From Bacillus sp. cl95 (GTDB lineage: Bacteria; Bacillota; Bacilli; Bacillales; Cytobacillaceae): a DNA stretch of 64,000 nucleotides. The stretch lies in assembly GCF_900115925.1 (NCBI RefSeq), contig NZ_FOYF01000002.1:530194-594193 (forward strand). Direction: 5' to 3'. This document shows, piece after piece, positions 16,038-25,405 of the stretch. Made by a program: the position numbers and the translations under genes. The notes beneath the pieces are model-generated. The model was not told the origin of the DNA. It saw nothing but the letters and a program-made list of their open reading frames with translations, and did no database searches. Every line of letters begins with the position of its first letter. Positions within the stretch are counted from its first letter, which is position 1.

Positions 16038-16931
16038 ATGGAAGATCATTTAAAGGATTTCATGCATTTTCTTATCGTGGAAAAAGGTCTTGCGAAAAAC
16101 ACGATTGTTTCATATGAACGCGACTTAAAAAGTTATCTTCATTATTTAACTCAAGTCGAAACAATAACGGATTTAAATGTCGTGCAACGCACGCATATTG
16201 TCCATTTTCTCGGTCACTTAAAAGAACAAGGGAAATCGGCTAAGACACTGGCGAGACATGTTGCCTCTGTTAGGGCATTTCACCAATTCTTGATTAGGGA
16301 CAAGGTTGTCGATCATGACCCGTCTGTCCATATCGAATCACCTCAAATGGAACGCTCCCTTCCTAAAGTCCTCAATCTCGAAGAAGTTGAGACGTTATTG
16401 GAATCTCCTAAAAATACGGATCATTATGGGATTAGGGATAAAGCGATGCTTGAACTGCTTTACGCAACCGGCATGCGGGTGAGTGAGTTAATCGGATTAG
16501 ATAGCGGAAATATCCATTTGACTATGGGGTTTGTGCGATGTATCGGAAAAGGGAACAAAGAACGAATCATCCCAATTGGAAAAACGGCAACCGATGCAAT
16601 CTTGAAATACTTAGAAAACGGAAGACCAAAGTTCATTTCTAAGAAACATAAAGAGGAAGCGCTTTTTCTCAATCACCAGGGAAAACGCTTAACTAGACAG
16701 GGTTTTTGGAAAATCCTAAAGAAGTTGGCAAGAGAAGCAGGTATTCAAAAAGATTTAACTCCTCATACATTAAGACATTCTTTTGCTACTCATTTGCTTG
16801 AGAACGGTGCTGATTTGAGAGCTGTGCAAGAAATGCTAGGGCATTCAGATATTTCAACAACACAAATTTATACACATGTCACAAAAACAAGACTTAAAGA
16901 CGTCTATAGCAAATTTCATCCGAGAGCTTAA
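16038..16931 (+). CDS. xerD: Site-specific tyrosine recombinase XerD
   Basis: A 297-residue tyrosine recombinase that resolves chromosome dimers at dif together with CodV/XerC. The N-terminal SAM-like core-binding domain spans residues 1-90. The catalytic residues are visible: Arg in [11 protein letters not shown], Lys in [13 protein letters not shown]-x-x-R in [12 protein letters not shown], His in [15 protein letters not shown] and Tyr in the same motif. I start at the ATG giving MEDHLKDF, which has GGGGAG 8 nt upstream; an ATG at 16032 is too close. Synteny with fur and deoB identifies it as XerD (RipX) rather than CodV. Confidence 0.93.
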   Translation: MEDHLKDFMHFLIVEKGLAKNTIVSYERDLKSYLHYLTQVETITDLNVVQRTHIVHFLGHLKEQGKSAKTLARHVASVRAFHQFLIRDKVVDHDPSVHIESPQMERSLPKVLNLEEVETLLESPKNTDHYGIRDKAMLELLYATGMRVSELIGLDSGNIHLTMGFVRCIGKGNKERIIPIGKTATDAILKYLENGRPKFISKKHKEEALFLNHQGKRLTRQGFWKILKKLAREAGIQKDLTPHTLRHSFATHLLENGADLRAVQEMLGHSDISTTQIYTHVTKTRLKDVYSKFHPRA

Positions 16932-16952
16932 TAGGTTCATAGAATTGTCAAA

Positions 16953-16984
16953 AAGCCGCTAAGAAATTAGCGGCTTCTATCTTG
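16953..16984 (+). terminator. Terminator after xerD
   Basis: AAGCCGCTAA / TTAGCGGCTT with a GAAA loop, followed by CTATCTT. The T-tail is weak. Confidence 0.65.
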
Positions 16985-17094
16985 TAATTTCTTAAACTTC
17001 TAGTAAAATAGAGATGTCAGACTTCTGACTAATTAATAAACGGTTAATTAAATGGAACAAGGGTAACATACAGTTGAAAAAACCAAAACGCTCA

Positions 17095-17108
17095 TGCAAG
17101 CGTTTACA
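17095..17108 (+). promoter_or_regulatory. Candidate CcpA site (cre) before deoB
   Basis: TGCAAGCGTTTACA fits the cre consensus TGWNANCGNTNWCA at all but one position. It lies just upstream of the deoB ribosome binding site, where CcpA could block elongation of the nucleoside operon. Confidence 0.55.
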
Positions 17109-17127
17109 GTTAAAAGGAGGAGCTCAC

Positions 17128-18312
17128 ATGTCTTCACATACATATAAACGTGTATTCTTAGTCGTAATGGACTCAGTTGGAATTGGTGAAGCGCCAGATG
17201 CAGCTGATTTTGGCGATAAAGGCTCAGATACACTTGGACACATAGCTGAAAAAATGAATGGTCTTAACATGCCAAATATGGGCAAACTTGGTTTGAGTAA
17301 TATTCGGGAAATCAAGGGGATTGAAAAAGCTGATAAGCCCCTTGCTTTTTATACGAAGATGCAAGAAGCTTCAAACGGAAAAGACACAATGACAGGACAT
17401 TGGGAGATAATGGGCTTGAATATTCAAACTCCATTCCGTGTGTTCCCAGATGGATTCCCAGAAGAATTGCTTTCTCAGTTAGAAGCGGACTCTGGAAGAA
17501 AGATCATTGGTAACAAGCCTGCAAGCGGTACAGAAATATTAGACGAACTCGGCGAAGAACATATGAAAACAGGAGCGTTGATTGTCTATACATCGGCAGA
17601 TTCTGTTTTACAGATTGCAGCTCACGAAGACATCGTACCACTTGAAGAACTTTACCGTATTTGTAAAGTTGCACGTGAATTAACATTAGATGAGAAATAC
17701 ATGGTTGGTCGCATTATTGCAAGACCTTTCACAGGTGAACCAGGAAACTTTAAAAGAACACCAAATCGTCACGACTACGCATTGAAACCATTCGACCGTA
17801 CAGTAATGAATGAAATGAAAGATGCGAATCTAGATGTAATAGCAATCGGTAAGATTGCAGATATCTATGATGGTGAAGGTGTGACTGAGACGTTACGAAC
17901 AGTCTCTAACATGGACGGAATGGACAAATTAAACCAAACTTTAGATATGGATTTCACAGGTATGAGCTTCTTAAATCTAGTTGACTTTGACGCTCTTTTC
18001 GGTCATCGTCGCGACCCAGAGGGATACGGAAAGGCGTTAGAAGAATTTGACGCAAGGCTGCCTGAAGTATTCGAGAAGTTGAAGGAAGATGACTTGTTGC
18101 TTATTACAGCAGACCACGGTAATGATCCAGTCCATCCTGGAACAGACCACACTAGAGAATATGTTCCGCTAATCGCTTATTCAAAAGGAATGGCTGAAGG
18201 AAAAGAACTGCCTATATGTGAAACATTTGCAGATATCGGTGCAACTGTCGCTGAGAACTTTAACGTGGCATTGCCTAAATACGGAAAAAGTTTCTTAAAT
18301 GAATTGAAATAA
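17128..18312 (+). CDS. deoB: Phosphopentomutase
   Basis: A 394-residue manganese enzyme of the alkaline phosphatase superfamily that interconverts (deoxy)ribose 1- and 5-phosphate. The N-terminal metal site is [14 protein letters not shown]. The phospho-acceptor Thr is in [12 protein letters not shown] (about 85). C-terminal metal ligands are in [10 protein letters not shown] and [20 protein letters not shown] precedes the ATG at 17128; an upstream in-frame ATG lacks one. It is the first gene of deoB-pupG-pdp, which together break nucleosides down to bases and pentose phosphate. Confidence 0.96.
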   Translation: MSSHTYKRVFLVVMDSVGIGEAPDAADFGDKGSDTLGHIAEKMNGLNMPNMGKLGLSNIREIKGIEKADKPLAFYTKMQEASNGKDTMTGHWEIMGLNIQTPFRVFPDGFPEELLSQLEADSGRKIIGNKPASGTEILDELGEEHMKTGALIVYTSADSVLQIAAHEDIVPLEELYRICKVARELTLDEKYMVGRIIARPFTGEPGNFKRTPNRHDYALKPFDRTVMNEMKDANLDVIAIGKIADIYDGEGVTETLRTVSNMDGMDKLNQTLDMDFTGMSFLNLVDFDALFGHRRDPEGYGKALEEFDARLPEVFEKLKEDDLLLITADHGNDPVHPGTDHTREYVPLIAYSKGMAEGKELPICETFADIGATVAENFNVALPKYGKSFLNELK

Positions 18313-18324
18313 AGGGGTATAAAC

Positions 18325-19146
18325 ATGAACTTTGATAAAATTCAAAATGCAGCTGAGTTTTTAAAGGGAAAATATGAACACCAACCGGTTATAGGTTTAA
18401 TTCTAGGTTCAGGTTTAGGTGTATTGGCAGACGAAATCGAGAATGCAGTGAAAATTCCTTATGATCAAATCCCGGATTTCCCTGTTTCGACAGTTGAAGG
18501 TCATGCAGGGCAACTAGTGTTTGGTGATTTGAACGGTGTAAAAGTAGTTGCTATGCAAGGACGCTTCCACTTTTACGAAGGTTATACTTTCGAGAAAGTA
18601 ACGTTCCCAGTTCGCGTTATGAAAGCATTAGGTGTTGAACAGCTAATCGTAACGAATGCAGCAGGTGGAGTGAATGAAAGTTTTGAGCCAGGGGATTTGA
18701 TGATCATTACTGACCATATTAACAACATGGGATCGAATCCGTTAATCGGTCCGAATGATTCTCGTTTAGGAGTACGATTCCAAGACCTATCCGAAGCCTA
18801 CTCAAGAGAATTGGCAAAGCAAGCTAAAGAAATTGCTTCAAAGCTAAATATCAACATAAGAGAAGGTGTTTATGTTGGTAATACAGGTCCTGTCTATGAA
18901 ACACCAGCAGAAATAAGAATGTTTAGAACTTTAGGAGGAGACGCAGTCGGAATGTCAACTGTACCGGAAGTCATCGTTGCGCGTCACTCTGGTATGAAGG
19001 TTCTTGGAATTTCTTGTATTTCTAACATGGCAGCTGGAATCCTGGATCAGCCATTAACGCATGATGAAGTAATTGAAACAACTGAAAAAGTTAAAGGCGA
19101 TTTCCTTCGATATGTGAAGGAACTTGTTAAGACATTTGGTAACTAA
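18325..19146 (+). CDS. pupG: Purine-nucleoside phosphorylase
   Basis: A 273-residue trimeric (PNP/MTAP class) phosphorylase that splits inosine and guanosine. The phosphate site GLILGSGLG (about 25), the motif VTNAAGGVN (about 110), the purine-contact segment [13 protein letters not shown] (about 190) and [14 protein letters not shown] (about 212), which recognises the 6-oxo purine, are all seen. It follows deoB by 12 nt and precedes pdp, giving both purine and pyrimidine salvage in one operon. Confidence 0.95.
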   Translation: MNFDKIQNAAEFLKGKYEHQPVIGLILGSGLGVLADEIENAVKIPYDQIPDFPVSTVEGHAGQLVFGDLNGVKVVAMQGRFHFYEGYTFEKVTFPVRVMKALGVEQLIVTNAAGGVNESFEPGDLMIITDHINNMGSNPLIGPNDSRLGVRFQDLSEAYSRELAKQAKEIASKLNINIREGVYVGNTGPVYETPAEIRMFRTLGGDAVGMSTVPEVIVARHSGMKVLGISCISNMAAGILDQPLTHDEVIETTEKVKGDFLRYVKELVKTFGN

Positions 19147-19177
19147 AGTTCAATCTTACATTAAAGGGTGATTAAAT

Positions 19178-20482
19178 ATGAGAATGGTTGACTTAATCGA
19201 AAAAAAGCGAGACGGCGAAGAGCTATCAACAGAAGAAATCAATTTTATTATTGATGGATATACGAAGGGATCAATTCCTGACTATCAAGTAAGTGCTTTT
19301 ACAATGGCAGTATTCTTTAAGGGGATGACTGAGAAAGAAAGAGCAGATTTAACGATGGCAATGGTGAAATCAGGCGACCAAATCGATTTGTCCGCTATCG
19401 AGGGTGTGAAGGTTGATAAGCACTCTACAGGTGGAGTTGGCGATACAACTACACTAGTACTTGGGCCATTAGTAGCGGCTGTTGGCGTGCCTGTTGCGAA
19501 AATGTCAGGACGCGGATTAGGTCATACAGGTGGTACGATCGATAAACTTGAAGCAGTCGAAGGCTTCCATGTTGAAATCGAGAATGAAGAATTTATTGAC
19601 CTAGTAAACAAAAATAAAATTGCAGTTATCGGACAGAGTGGCAACTTAACTCCTGCCGACAAGAAGTTATATTCTTTACGAGATGTAACCGCTACTGTTG
19701 ACAGCATTCCCCTTATCGCAAGCTCGATCATGAGTAAGAAAATCGCTGCAGGTGCAGATGCAATTGTTCTAGACGTTAAAACAGGTGCTGGTGCATTCAT
19801 GAAAACACTTGATGATTCTAAAGAACTTGCAAAAGCAATGGTTCGCATCGGTAATAATGTGGGCCGCAGAACAATGGCTGTTATTTCTGACATGAGCCAG
19901 CCGTTAGGTTATGCAATCGGTAATGCTTTGGAAGTGAAAGAAGCGATTGACACTTTAAAAGGTGAAGGTCCTGAGGATTTAACAGAACTTTCACTTGCGC
20001 TAGGAAGCCACATGGTATTCCTTGCAGGTAAAGCTCAATCATTAGAAGAAGCAAGAGAGATGCTGAAAAATGCAATGAAGGATGGTTCTGCTCTCGAGAC
20101 ATTCAAAGTATTCCTAAGCTCTCAAGGTGGAGATGCTTCTATCGTAGATCAACCTGAAAAATTGCCACAAGCTAAGTACATTTACGAATTGGAAGCAAAA
20201 GAAGACGGCTATGTGTCTGAAATTGTTGCTGATGAAGTAGGAACTGCAGCTATGCTTCTTGGTGCAGGAAGAGCAACGAAAGAATCTATTATTGATTTAG
20301 CAGTTGGTTTGATGCTCCGCAAGAAAATTGGCGATGCTGTTAAAAAGGGTGAATCACTCGTTACTATTTATAGTAATTTTGAAGATGTTGAAACGGTAAA
20401 AGCAAAGCTATACGAAAACATCAAAGTATCCTCTGAAAAAGTAGAAGCACCAGTTTTAATTCATGGTGAAATTACTGAATAA
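19178..20482 (+). CDS. pdp: Pyrimidine-nucleoside phosphorylase
   Basis: A 434-residue enzyme of the thymidine/pyrimidine nucleoside phosphorylase family, acting on uridine and thymidine. The signature [18 protein letters not shown] is at about 107-124 and [10 protein letters not shown] at about 80-90. [17 protein letters not shown] and KTGAGAFMK are also conserved. In B. subtilis pdp lies in the dra-nupC-pdp operon, whereas here it follows deoB-pupG, as in several other bacilli. A terminator directly follows. Confidence 0.95.
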   Translation: MRMVDLIEKKRDGEELSTEEINFIIDGYTKGSIPDYQVSAFTMAVFFKGMTEKERADLTMAMVKSGDQIDLSAIEGVKVDKHSTGGVGDTTTLVLGPLVAAVGVPVAKMSGRGLGHTGGTIDKLEAVEGFHVEIENEEFIDLVNKNKIAVIGQSGNLTPADKKLYSLRDVTATVDSIPLIASSIMSKKIAAGADAIVLDVKTGAGAFMKTLDDSKELAKAMVRIGNNVGRRTMAVISDMSQPLGYAIGNALEVKEAIDTLKGEGPEDLTELSLALGSHMVFLAGKAQSLEEAREMLKNAMKDGSALETFKVFLSSQGGDASIVDQPEKLPQAKYIYELEAKEDGYVSEIVADEVGTAAMLLGAGRATKESIIDLAVGLMLRKKIGDAVKKGESLVTIYSNFEDVETVKAKLYENIKVSSEKVEAPVLIHGEITE

Positions 20483-20494
20483 TAAACAATGAAG

Positions 20495-20523
20495 CGTCCA
20501 GGAGAAATCCTGGACGTTTTTTT
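20495..20523 (+). terminator. Terminator after the deoB-pupG-pdp operon
   Basis: CGTCCAGG / CCTGGACG stem, 6-nt loop, seven T. Confidence 0.92.
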
Positions 20524-20642
20524 ATGGTTTAGGAAATTTGTTCTTCAAAAGTGCATAGATTGGAAACTATTTACGGGAAATATTGTATAAAAATGACTTT
20601 AATGGAAAAAATGGAGGCTATAAAGAATGGAGGGTTATGTTT

Positions 20643-21815
20643 ATGAAGCGAATTTTCTCCTTAATGGCAGCATTATTTCTATTAAACACGGTAGTTGTGC
20701 CTGCAGCATTTGCAGAGAAAAAAACAGAAGGTGGAAGCCTTGTTACCAATGTTAAATCAGCTATCTTAATTGAACGTGATACAGGTGCAGTGCTCTATGA
20801 AACAAACAGTGACGAAAAATTGCCACCTGCAAGTATGACGAAAATTATGACCATGCTTCTCATCATGGAAGCACTGGATGAAGGCAAGCTTAAAATGAAT
20901 GAGAAAATACGAACGAGTGAATATGCAGCCTCTATGGGCGGTTCACAAATCTTTTTAGAACCTGGAGAAGAAATGACCACTCAGGAAATGCTAAAAGGCA
21001 TTGCAATTGGATCCGGAAACGATGCTTCGGTGGCAATGGCAGAACGCATTGGTGGTTCAGAGGAAGCCTTCGTTGAGATGATGAATAAGAAAGCGAAAGA
21101 ATTAGGTCTAACGAATACTTTCTTTAAAAATACAACCGGCCTTCCTGTGTCAGGTCATTATAGTACAGCTCATGACATGGCTATTATGGCAAAGGAATTG
21201 CTGAAATATGATGGCATTACAAAGTTTACAGGCACTTACGAAGCTTATTTGAGAGAAAAAAGTGACAAGAAGTTTTGGCTTGTGAATACCAATAAACTGG
21301 TTCGATTTTACCCAGGGGTTGATGGCCTAAAAACCGGTTTTACTGGCGAAGCAAAATATTGCTTGACTGCAACCGCTCAAAAAGATGGGATGCGAGTAAT
21401 TGCGGTTGTGTTCGGGGCTCCTACTTCTAAGGAAAGAAACGCTCAAGTGACTAAAATGCTTGATTATGCTTTTAGTCAATATCAGACACAGGCAATGTAT
21501 AAACGGAATCATCCACTCGGCAAAGCTGCAATTAGTAAAGGAAGCCAAAAAACTGTAGATGCTGTAACGAGTGAGCCCATTTCACTTTTAACCAAAAAGG
21601 GTGAAAAGACAGATGATGTTCAACAAAAAATCACGTTAAAACAAAATATTCAATCACCAATCCATAAAGGTGATCAAGTTGGAACGATCAAACTTATCAA
21701 AGATGGAAAGGTGCTTGTCGAAAGTCCTCTTATGGCTAAAGAAGATGTAAAAGAAGCAAATTGGTGGGTGCTTTATAAACGTTCATTCGGAATGTTTACA
21801 AAATCAGGAGAATAG
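20643..21815 (+). CDS. dacF: Sporulation D-alanyl-D-alanine carboxypeptidase DacF
   Basis: A 390-residue low-molecular-weight penicillin-binding protein with a Sec signal peptide (MKRIFSLMAALFLL to AFA). Catalytic motifs: PASMTKIM (S-x-x-K, about 66), SGNDAS (S-x-N, about 125) and LKTGFTG (K-T-G, about 230), followed by the PBP5-type beta domain. It trims cortex precursor side chains in the forespore. Position before spoIIA identifies DacF. GGAGGG fits the ATG at 20643 best. Upstream, TGCATA (20552) and GGAAATATT (20576) recall SigF/SigG boxes, but the 18-nt spacing is long. Confidence 0.92.
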   Translation: MKRIFSLMAALFLLNTVVVPAAFAEKKTEGGSLVTNVKSAILIERDTGAVLYETNSDEKLPPASMTKIMTMLLIMEALDEGKLKMNEKIRTSEYAASMGGSQIFLEPGEEMTTQEMLKGIAIGSGNDASVAMAERIGGSEEAFVEMMNKKAKELGLTNTFFKNTTGLPVSGHYSTAHDMAIMAKELLKYDGITKFTGTYEAYLREKSDKKFWLVNTNKLVRFYPGVDGLKTGFTGEAKYCLTATAQKDGMRVIAVVFGAPTSKERNAQVTKMLDYAFSQYQTQAMYKRNHPLGKAAISKGSQKTVDAVTSEPISLLTKKGEKTDDVQQKITLKQNIQSPIHKGDQVGTIKLIKDGKVLVESPLMAKEDVKEANWWVLYKRSFGMFTKSGE

Positions 21816-21865
21816 CTAAAAAATGACACTAATTTTAGCGAATGTACACTAGTTTTGTCATGGTG

Positions 21866-21894
21866 GAAGGAAAACAAGCTTCAAAAGGAGAATG
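21866..21894 (+). promoter_or_regulatory. SigH-type promoter of the spoIIA operon
   Basis: GAAGGAAAA, 12 nt, GGAGAAT. This matches the SigH consensus RnAGGAwWW-N11/12-RnnGAAT at every fixed position. B. subtilis spoIIA is transcribed by SigH with Spo0A, so the site is expected. TTTGTCATG at 21854 partly resembles a Spo0A box. The transcript would have a leader of about 135 nt. Confidence 0.75.
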
Positions 21895-22034
21895 ACTCAC
21901 TATACAGGTAAAACTTTCTGAGGAGGGTGTCCTGTCAAGGGAAACAAAGCCCGATTTACATAAAATGATCGCTAGCGCTTTTATAAAGTGAGGCGGTATT
22001 TTATGTAGAGACCAGATTAAGGAGGCTAGTGATA

Positions 22035-22385
22035 GTGAGTCTTAATATTCATTTGGAAGTGAAGAATGACGTCCTTTGTATACGTCTTGGTGGAGAATTA
22101 GATCACCATACGGCAGAGAGTTTGCGAACTCAGGCATCAGCAGCGATTGAAAAGTACAGTATTCGCCACATTGTCTTAAATCTGGAGAACCTTTCTTTTA
22201 TGGATAGCTCAGGTCTAGGCGTCATTTTAGGGAGATATAAACAAATTAAACAAGTTCATGGTGAAATGGTTGTGTGTGCGATCACCCCACCTATTCAACG
22301 TCTATTCGATATGTCGGGATTATTTAAGATTATCCGCTTAGAACCGACGGAAGAATATGCATTGCAAAGATTGGGGGTTGCCTAA
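22035..22385 (+). CDS. spoIIAA: Anti-sigma F factor antagonist SpoIIAA
   Basis: A 116-residue STAS-domain protein. The phosphorylated Ser lies in [18 protein letters not shown] (Ser about 57). Dephosphorylated SpoIIAA pulls SpoIIAB off SigF in the forespore. GELDHHTAE and the C-terminal [11 protein letters not shown] are near-identical to the B. subtilis protein. The start is the GTG at 22035, 9 nt after AAGGAGG; another GTG at 22029 is too close. First gene of a tight three-gene operon. Confidence 0.96.
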   Translation: MSLNIHLEVKNDVLCIRLGGELDHHTAESLRTQASAAIEKYSIRHIVLNLENLSFMDSSGLGVILGRYKQIKQVHGEMVVCAITPPIQRLFDMSGLFKIIRLEPTEEYALQRLGVA

Positions 22386-22387
22386 CC

Positions 22388-22828
22388 ATGAAAAATGAAA
22401 TGAACATTGAATTTAGTGCGCTTAGTCAAAATGAGTCGTTTGCCCGTGTTACAGTAGCTGCTTTTATTGCTCAGTTAGATCCGTCAATGGATGAACTGAC
22501 AGAAATAAAAACAGTCGTTTCGGAAGCGGTCACAAACGCAATCATTCACGGGTATGATAACGACCCAAGTGGAAAAGTGTATATTTCCGTTTCTATTCAA
22601 GACGGATTTATTGAAATGACCATTAAAGATTATGGGATTGGAATCAGCGATGTTGAAGAGGCTCGCCAACCCTTGTTTACCACAAAGCCAGATTTAGAAC
22701 GATCAGGAATGGGCTTTACCATCATGGAGAATTTCATGGATGAGGTAGAAGTTCAATCACAGCCAGGCACTGGAACCGCAATTAGATTACGTAAGCATTT
22801 AACTAAGAGTAAAATGCTTTGCAATTAA
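22388..22828 (+). CDS. spoIIAB: Anti-sigma F factor / SpoIIAA kinase SpoIIAB
   Basis: A 146-residue GHKL-type kinase that holds SigF and phosphorylates SpoIIAA. The N box [11 protein letters not shown] (about 46), G1 [15 protein letters not shown] (about 78) and the ATP lid SGMGFTIME (about 105) are intact. It starts 2 nt after the spoIIAA stop, consistent with the stoichiometric coupling known for this operon. Confidence 0.96.
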   Translation: MKNEMNIEFSALSQNESFARVTVAAFIAQLDPSMDELTEIKTVVSEAVTNAIIHGYDNDPSGKVYISVSIQDGFIEMTIKDYGIGISDVEEARQPLFTTKPDLERSGMGFTIMENFMDEVEVQSQPGTGTAIRLRKHLTKSKMLCN

Positions 22829-22840
22829 GGAGACTTGCCC

Positions 22841-23596
22841 ATGGATGTGGAGGTCAAAAAAAATAATCAGACGTTTCTTAAGGATCATGAGGTAAAGGAA
22901 TTAATTCAAAGAAGTCAAGACGGAGACCAGGATGCGCGAGATCTTATCGTGGAAAAAAATATGCGTCTTGTTTGGTCAGTCGTGCAAAGATTTATGAATA
23001 GAGGCTATGACCCGGATGACTTGTTTCAAATTGGATGTATAGGCTTGTTGAAATCCGTTGATAAATTTGATTTATCATATGATGTTAAGTTTTCAACTTA
23101 CGCCGTGCCAATGATCATTGGTGAAATTCAAAGATTCATACGGGATGATGGGACTGTAAAAGTAAGCCGATCATTAAAAGAAATGAGTAATCGGATTCGA
23201 AAAGCCAAAGATGAATTATCTAAAATTCTTGGTCGAACGCCGACTCTTAATGAGCTTTCCGCGCACTTGGAATTACCTCCCGAAGATATCATTCTCGCTC
23301 AAGAGGCCAGCAGAACTCCTTCTTCCATTCACGAAACAGTTTACGAAAATGATGGAGATCCGATTACGCTGTTAGATCAGATTGACGACGGGAATAATGG
23401 GAAATGGTTTGATAAGATTGCGCTAAAAGAAGCAATTCGTGAGTTGGATGATCGCGAACGACTCATCGTATATTTAAGATATTATAAAGATCAAACACAA
23501 TCGGAAGTAGCTTTGCGCCTAGGAATATCTCAAGTGCAAGTATCAAGACTTGAAAAAAGAATACTGCAACAAATGAAAGATCGGATGGACATGTAA
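22841..23596 (+). CDS. sigF: RNA polymerase sigma-F factor
   Basis: A 251-residue forespore-specific sigma factor. Region 2 has NMRLVWSVVQRF and GYDPDDLFQIGCIGLLKSVDKFD, region 3 RSLKEMSNRIRKAKDEL, region 4 the HTH TQSEVALRLGISQVQVSRLEKRIL. Start MDVEVKKN is identical to B. subtilis SigF, and AAGGAG is 8 nt upstream; a TTG at 22835 is rejected. Last gene of the spoIIA operon, with a terminator overlapping its stop codon. Confidence 0.96.
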   Translation: MDVEVKKNNQTFLKDHEVKELIQRSQDGDQDARDLIVEKNMRLVWSVVQRFMNRGYDPDDLFQIGCIGLLKSVDKFDLSYDVKFSTYAVPMIIGEIQRFIRDDGTVKVSRSLKEMSNRIRKAKDELSKILGRTPTLNELSAHLELPPEDIILAQEASRTPSSIHETVYENDGDPITLLDQIDDGNNGKWFDKIALKEAIRELDDRERLIVYLRYYKDQTQSEVALRLGISQVQVSRLEKRILQQMKDRMDM

Positions 23597-23617
23597 TGTC
23601 CTCGATCTTTTTTTTTT
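23577..23617 (+). terminator. Terminator overlapping the sigF stop codon
   Basis: AAAGATCG...GGACAT / ATGTCC...CGATCTTT hairpin whose loop contains the TAA stop, then ten T. Confidence 0.88.
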
Positions 23618-23647
23618 GCAAAAATTATGTATTTCTGCAAGCCACTT

Positions 23648-23663
23648 AAATGGTTAACCATTT
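23648..23663. other. 16-bp perfect palindrome between sigF and spoVAA
   Basis: AAATGGTTAACCATTT followed by TTT. It could be a weak second terminator or an operator for the spoVA operon. Confidence 0.4.
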
Positions 23664-23737
23664 TTTGGATTTCATGAAAAATGGCAAACTACCAATACTA
23701 CCTATACAAGGAAATCAATGTGTGGGAAGTGAATGTT

Positions 23738-24358
23738 TTGGAAAAAACAATTTACATTCGCATGCGGCATAAGATCCAAGTCCGTCCGGATGAAAAAGTT
23801 TTGTTAGGTGCGATTGCCCAATTGATTGCTCCCGAAGAGATATTTAATGGAGTTAAAAATCTATGTATGCATCAAGTTTCTAGAGAAGATAGAAATATCG
23901 TAGTCATTGATGTGATGAAAGTGATAGCAGCGATAGCAGAAGTCTTTCCAGACGCTGAAGTGCAAACAATGGGTGCATCACAATCCATTGTGGAAGTTGT
24001 GTATAAGAAGAAAGGGGTGTCATTACCCTTTTTTCTTCTTATATGGTTTTTGCTCTTTTTTGGTTCTGCCCTTGCGATTATGAATTTCCATGAAGATGTG
24101 AGTATGCAAAGTGTGCAACAGGAATTGTATACAATCATTACAGGGAAAAAAGTAGTGAAGCCGTTGTTATTTCAAATCCCTTATTCAATTGGTCTCGGGT
24201 TAGGAATGATTTTATTCTTTAATCATGTGTTCAAAAAGCGGATTAATGAAGAACCAAGTCCGCTTGAAGTCGAAATGTTTAACTACCAGCAAGCGTTAGA
24301 TAACTATGTGATTATGCATGAAAATAAAGAAAGTATGAAAAATCTACATGATCATTAG
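23738..24358 (+). CDS. spoVAA: Stage V sporulation protein AA
   Basis: A 206-residue spore inner-membrane protein of the SpoVA dipicolinic-acid uptake/release machinery. The N-terminal soluble domain (about 1-90) is followed by two transmembrane helices (about 95-115 and 145-165) and the conserved ending NEEPSPLEVEMFNYQ. I choose the TTG start giving MEKTIYIRMRH, which aligns with the B. subtilis start MERRIFIRLRH; upstream ATGs have no ribosome binding site. A TTCATG-N17-AATACTA pair at 23671 weakly resembles a SigG promoter. Confidence 0.92.
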   Translation: MEKTIYIRMRHKIQVRPDEKVLLGAIAQLIAPEEIFNGVKNLCMHQVSREDRNIVVIDVMKVIAAIAEVFPDAEVQTMGASQSIVEVVYKKKGVSLPFFLLIWFLLFFGSALAIMNFHEDVSMQSVQQELYTIITGKKVVKPLLFQIPYSIGLGLGMILFFNHVFKKRINEEPSPLEVEMFNYQQALDNYVIMHENKESMKNLHDH

Positions 24359-24770
24359 CATCTTACTTGTTATTTTTATAGGAATATCTGGCGGGTTGGT
24401 AGTAGGTGCTGGCTTTGTAGCATTCTTAACCGTTCTGGGAATCATTCCGAGACTGACACAATTGACGAAGACAATGAAAATGATTCACTACTATGAATGG
24501 GCAGTAGTGGCGGGTGCTGTATCAGGAACAGCAGCAAGTTTAAGGGATCCAATTTTGGGACTATCTCCATATGTTCTTATTCCGCTAGGACTCGCAGGTG
24601 GAATATTTGTTGGAATGCTTGCAGCTGCTTTGACTGAAGTATTGAATGTTCTTCCTATTCTAATGAAAAGGGTAGGCGTTGACGGGAAAATTGTCATTCT
24701 TCTCATGGCAATCGTTCTAGGGAAAATGTGTGGGTCCATATTCCACTGGGTGTACTTTGTAAAACACTAA
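24348..24770 (+). CDS. spoVAB: Stage V sporulation protein AB
   Basis: A 140-residue membrane protein with four hydrophobic segments and the conserved [16 protein letters not shown] at the N-terminus. It overlaps spoVAA by 11 nt, showing translational coupling. In B. subtilis spoVAC, spoVAD and spoVAEB would come next; here the next gene is spoVAEA. Confidence 0.92.
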   Translation: MIISILLVIFIGISGGLVVGAGFVAFLTVLGIIPRLTQLTKTMKMIHYYEWAVVAGAVSGTAASLRDPILGLSPYVLIPLGLAGGIFVGMLAAALTEVLNVLPILMKRVGVDGKIVILLMAIVLGKMCGSIFHWVYFVKH

Positions 24771-24793
24771 GAACGGTGAAAGGGCGTAAGCAA

Positions 24794-25405
24794 ATGAGTG
24801 TGAGGCGGAAAGTCATATTGATTACTGATGGAGATGAATACGCAACGAGAGCTGTGAAGCTTGTTGCTAAGGAAGTAGGGGGACGATGTATTTCCATGTC
24901 CCATGGAAACCCATCGGTACTTTCAGGCCAAAAATTAGTAGAACTCATTTTAAAGACACCATTTGATCCTGTCCTAGTGATGTTTGATGATAGTGGCTAT
25001 GTTGGGGAAGGTGCAGGAGAACGAGCGCTGAAGTACGTTGCTTTACATCCTGAGATAGAAGTTCTTGGAGCGATTGCAGTAGCATCTAGCTCAAGAAAAG
25101 AAGAATGGACTAGGGTGAACGTCTGTATTGACCGAGATGGAGTGCTTACGCCATATGGAGTGGATAAATACGGGATACAAGAATTGGAAATTGGAAGACT
25201 AAATGGTGATACAGTCTATTGTTTAGACGAGTTGAAAATTCCTTTCGTTGTAGGGATAGGAGATATAGGAAAGATGGCACGAAAAGACGACTTCGAAAAA
25301 GGCGCACCTATCACAAGAAAAGCAGTGGAACTCATTTTGGAAAGGAGCGGTTTTTATGGCTCAAGATCAGAAACAGAAAACACCAATTCCAGAATCAGTC
25401 GATAA
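24794..25405 (+). CDS. spoVAEA: Stage V sporulation protein AEA
   Basis: A 203-residue soluble protein with an N-terminal Rossmann-like start ([16 protein letters not shown]) and conserved [14 protein letters not shown], typical of SpoVAEA. SpoVAEA is a cytosolic member of the operon needed for normal germination via SpoVAF. The ATG at 24794 has GAAAGGG upstream. It starts 23 nt after spoVAB, leaving no room for AC-AD-AEB. Its last 50 bp overlap spoVAF. Confidence 0.92.
   Translation: MSVRRKVILITDGDEYATRAVKLVAKEVGGRCISMSHGNPSVLSGQKLVELILKTPFDPVLVMFDDSGYVGEGAGERALKYVALHPEIEVLGAIAVASSSRKEEWTRVNVCIDRDGVLTPYGVDKYGIQELEIGRLNGDTVYCLDELKIPFVVGIGDIGKMARKDDFEKGAPITRKAVELILERSGFYGSRSETENTNSRISR

Noticed and set aside
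20537-20590. Clear SigF promoter before dacF
   Set aside because: TGCATA and GGAAATATT are present, but 18 nt apart, longer than the usual spacing; mentioned with dacF but not listed as a site.
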